A DNA stretch of 64,000 nt from assembly GCF_016342705.1 (NCBI RefSeq), contig NZ_JAEINV010000004.1:186001-250000 (forward strand). Direction: 5' to 3'. Below the pieces are notes generated by a model. It did no database searches. It was not told the origin of the DNA and worked only from the letters and a program-made list of their open reading frames with translations. The position numbers and the translations under genes were made by a program. Source of the stretch: Lutibacter sp. (GTDB lineage Bacteria; Bacteroidota; Bacteroidia; Flavobacteriales; Flavobacteriaceae). How positions within the stretch are numbered: the first letter of the stretch is position 1; each line of letters begins with the position of its first letter. Below, piece by piece: positions 63,346-64,000 of the stretch.

Positions 63346-63456
63346 ATGAAAGTTAACTTCTTATAAATAAAGTAATTATAAAATTCTCAACTTATTTGCG
63401 CAAATCCTTTTGAATACCATTTAAAAGGTTATTTTTGACGAAAATTATATGTTATT

Positions 63457-63906
63457 TTGGATATAAAACCCGTTAGATTATTACTTGGAAGAACTGATAT
63501 TGTAGACTTCCCTAAACTAGATTTAGAAGGAATTGATATAAAAGTAGATACAGGAGCATACACATCAAGTTTTCATAGCCATAGTATTGAAGTGGTTGAC
63601 AATACTTTAAAATGTCAATTTTTAGATCCTAAACATGAAAAATATCACAAAAAGTATTTCATATTTAAAGATTTTACCCAAAAAAAAGTGAAAAGTTCTA
63701 ATGGAATAGTTGAAACCAGATTTACCATTAAAACAGAAATACTCATATTCAATAAAATTGAAGAAATTGAATTAACTTTAACAGAAAGAGGTTCAATGAA
63801 ATATCCCGTGTTGTTAGGAAGAAAATTTTTATCAAAAAAATTTATTGTTGATACCGCAAAGAAAAATTTATCATTTAAAAAAAAATTAAAATATAACATT
63901 ACCTAA
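63457..63906 (+). CDS. RimK-associated aspartyl-protease-like protein
   Basis: A 149-aa protein of the RimB/DUF785 (retropepsin-like) family. It contains [30 protein letters not shown], the single D-T-G-A motif of these dimeric proteases, and [18 protein letters not shown]. The start is a TTG at 63457 (no ATG in frame upstream before a stop). It sits 2 bp upstream of rimK, and such pairs occur in many bacteria. Members can cleave glutamate tails added by RimK; this activity is inferred here. Confidence 0.85.
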   Translation: MDIKPVRLLLGRTDIVDFPKLDLEGIDIKVDTGAYTSSFHSHSIEVVDNTLKCQFLDPKHEKYHKKYFIFKDFTQKKVKSSNGIVETRFTIKTEILIFNKIEEIELTLTERGSMKYPVLLGRKFLSKKFIVDTAKKNLSFKKKLKYNIT

Positions 63907-63908
63907 AG

Positions 63909-64000
63909 ATGAAAATTGTTATTTTATCAAGAAACCCTAAATTATATTCAACCACTAGACTAGTAGAAGCTGGGAAACAAAGAAACCATGAAATAATTGT
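63909..64000 (+). CDS. rimK: Ribosomal S6 glutamate ligase RimK, N-terminal fragment
   Basis: Thirty codons from ATG at 63909 to the window's right edge. The product starts with [20 protein letters not shown], close to RimK and other ATP-grasp alpha-L-glutamate ligases (ILSR near the start, LYST and RLVEA). RimK adds glutamates to the C-terminus of ribosomal protein S6. Context with the preceding protease-like gene supports the call. The rest is outside the window. Confidence 0.8.
   Translation, partial: MKIVILSRNPKLYSTTRLVEAGKQRNHEII

Overview
The window is AT-rich chromosomal DNA from a member of the Bacteroidota, most likely a Flavobacteriaceae species. The evidence is a type IX secretion protein (PorZ), a TonB-dependent receptor with an N-terminal carboxypeptidase-regulatory-like domain, promoters with the Bacteroidota -7 box TAnnTTTG, almost no Shine-Dalgarno sequences, and family-typical proteins such as DUF4175, GIN-domain, OmpH and LytTR/LytS. 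I cannot fix the genus. No tRNA, rRNA, CRISPR array, insertion sequence or prophage was seen; it reads as core chromosome with a few accessory blocks.

Layout. 1-6.1 kb: start of a secreted protein (cut by the window edge), then porZ-recO-TonB receptor read leftwards with 2-bp gaps. 6.2-8.5 kb: a candidate small RNA and a LytTR/LytS two-component pair. 8.6-16.5 kb: penicillin-binding protein 1C and a thioester alpha-2-macroglobulin lipoprotein, a known envelope-defence pair. 16.5-19 kb: hemolysin III-like protein, plsC and divergent trpS. 19.1-23.5 kb: respiratory ammonification (nrfH, nrfA) with two cytochrome c maturation genes, preceded by an FNR-like palindrome. 23.7-28.9 kb: aldo-keto reductase, pgk, holB, two small conserved genes and an OmpH-like lipoprotein. 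29-36.2 kb: methyltransferase, lipoprotein, mnmG flanked by three parS-like palindromes, ybeY, DUF4175. 36.3-39.4 kb: an unusual five-gene signalling locus (LuxR-type regulator, histidine kinase, two paralogous multi-pass membrane proteins, a small soluble protein), facing a 51-codon membrane peptide. 39.9-49.8 kb: gltX, thioesterase, a two-subunit Tat-type molybdenum hydroxylase, a band-7 protein with a YbjQ protein, tatA, a GIN-domain protein, RNase R. 49.9-53.9 kb: lipid kinase, a 60-codon peptide behind an ECF-type promoter, an AT-rich repeat-bearing gap, rpiB, cation efflux, elaA, nudK. 53.9-59.2 kb: a complete citrate lyase operon (citD-citE-citF-citXG-citC). 59.7-64 kb: SDR dehydrogenase, two small genes, a cupin lacking a normal start, DinB, recA, an aspartyl-protease-like protein and the beginning of rimK.

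How it fits together. NrfHA (nitrite to ammonium) and citrate lyase (citrate to acetate plus oxaloacetate) both suggest low-oxygen metabolism in a facultative organism. The parS cluster suggests the region is in the origin-proximal part of the chromosome. Points most worth a second look are the citrate lyase operon, the five-gene signalling locus with its TTAGGGGAA repeats, the ECF-promoter micro-gene, the candidate small RNA at 6.2-6.3 kb, the parS cluster, and the start-less cupin.
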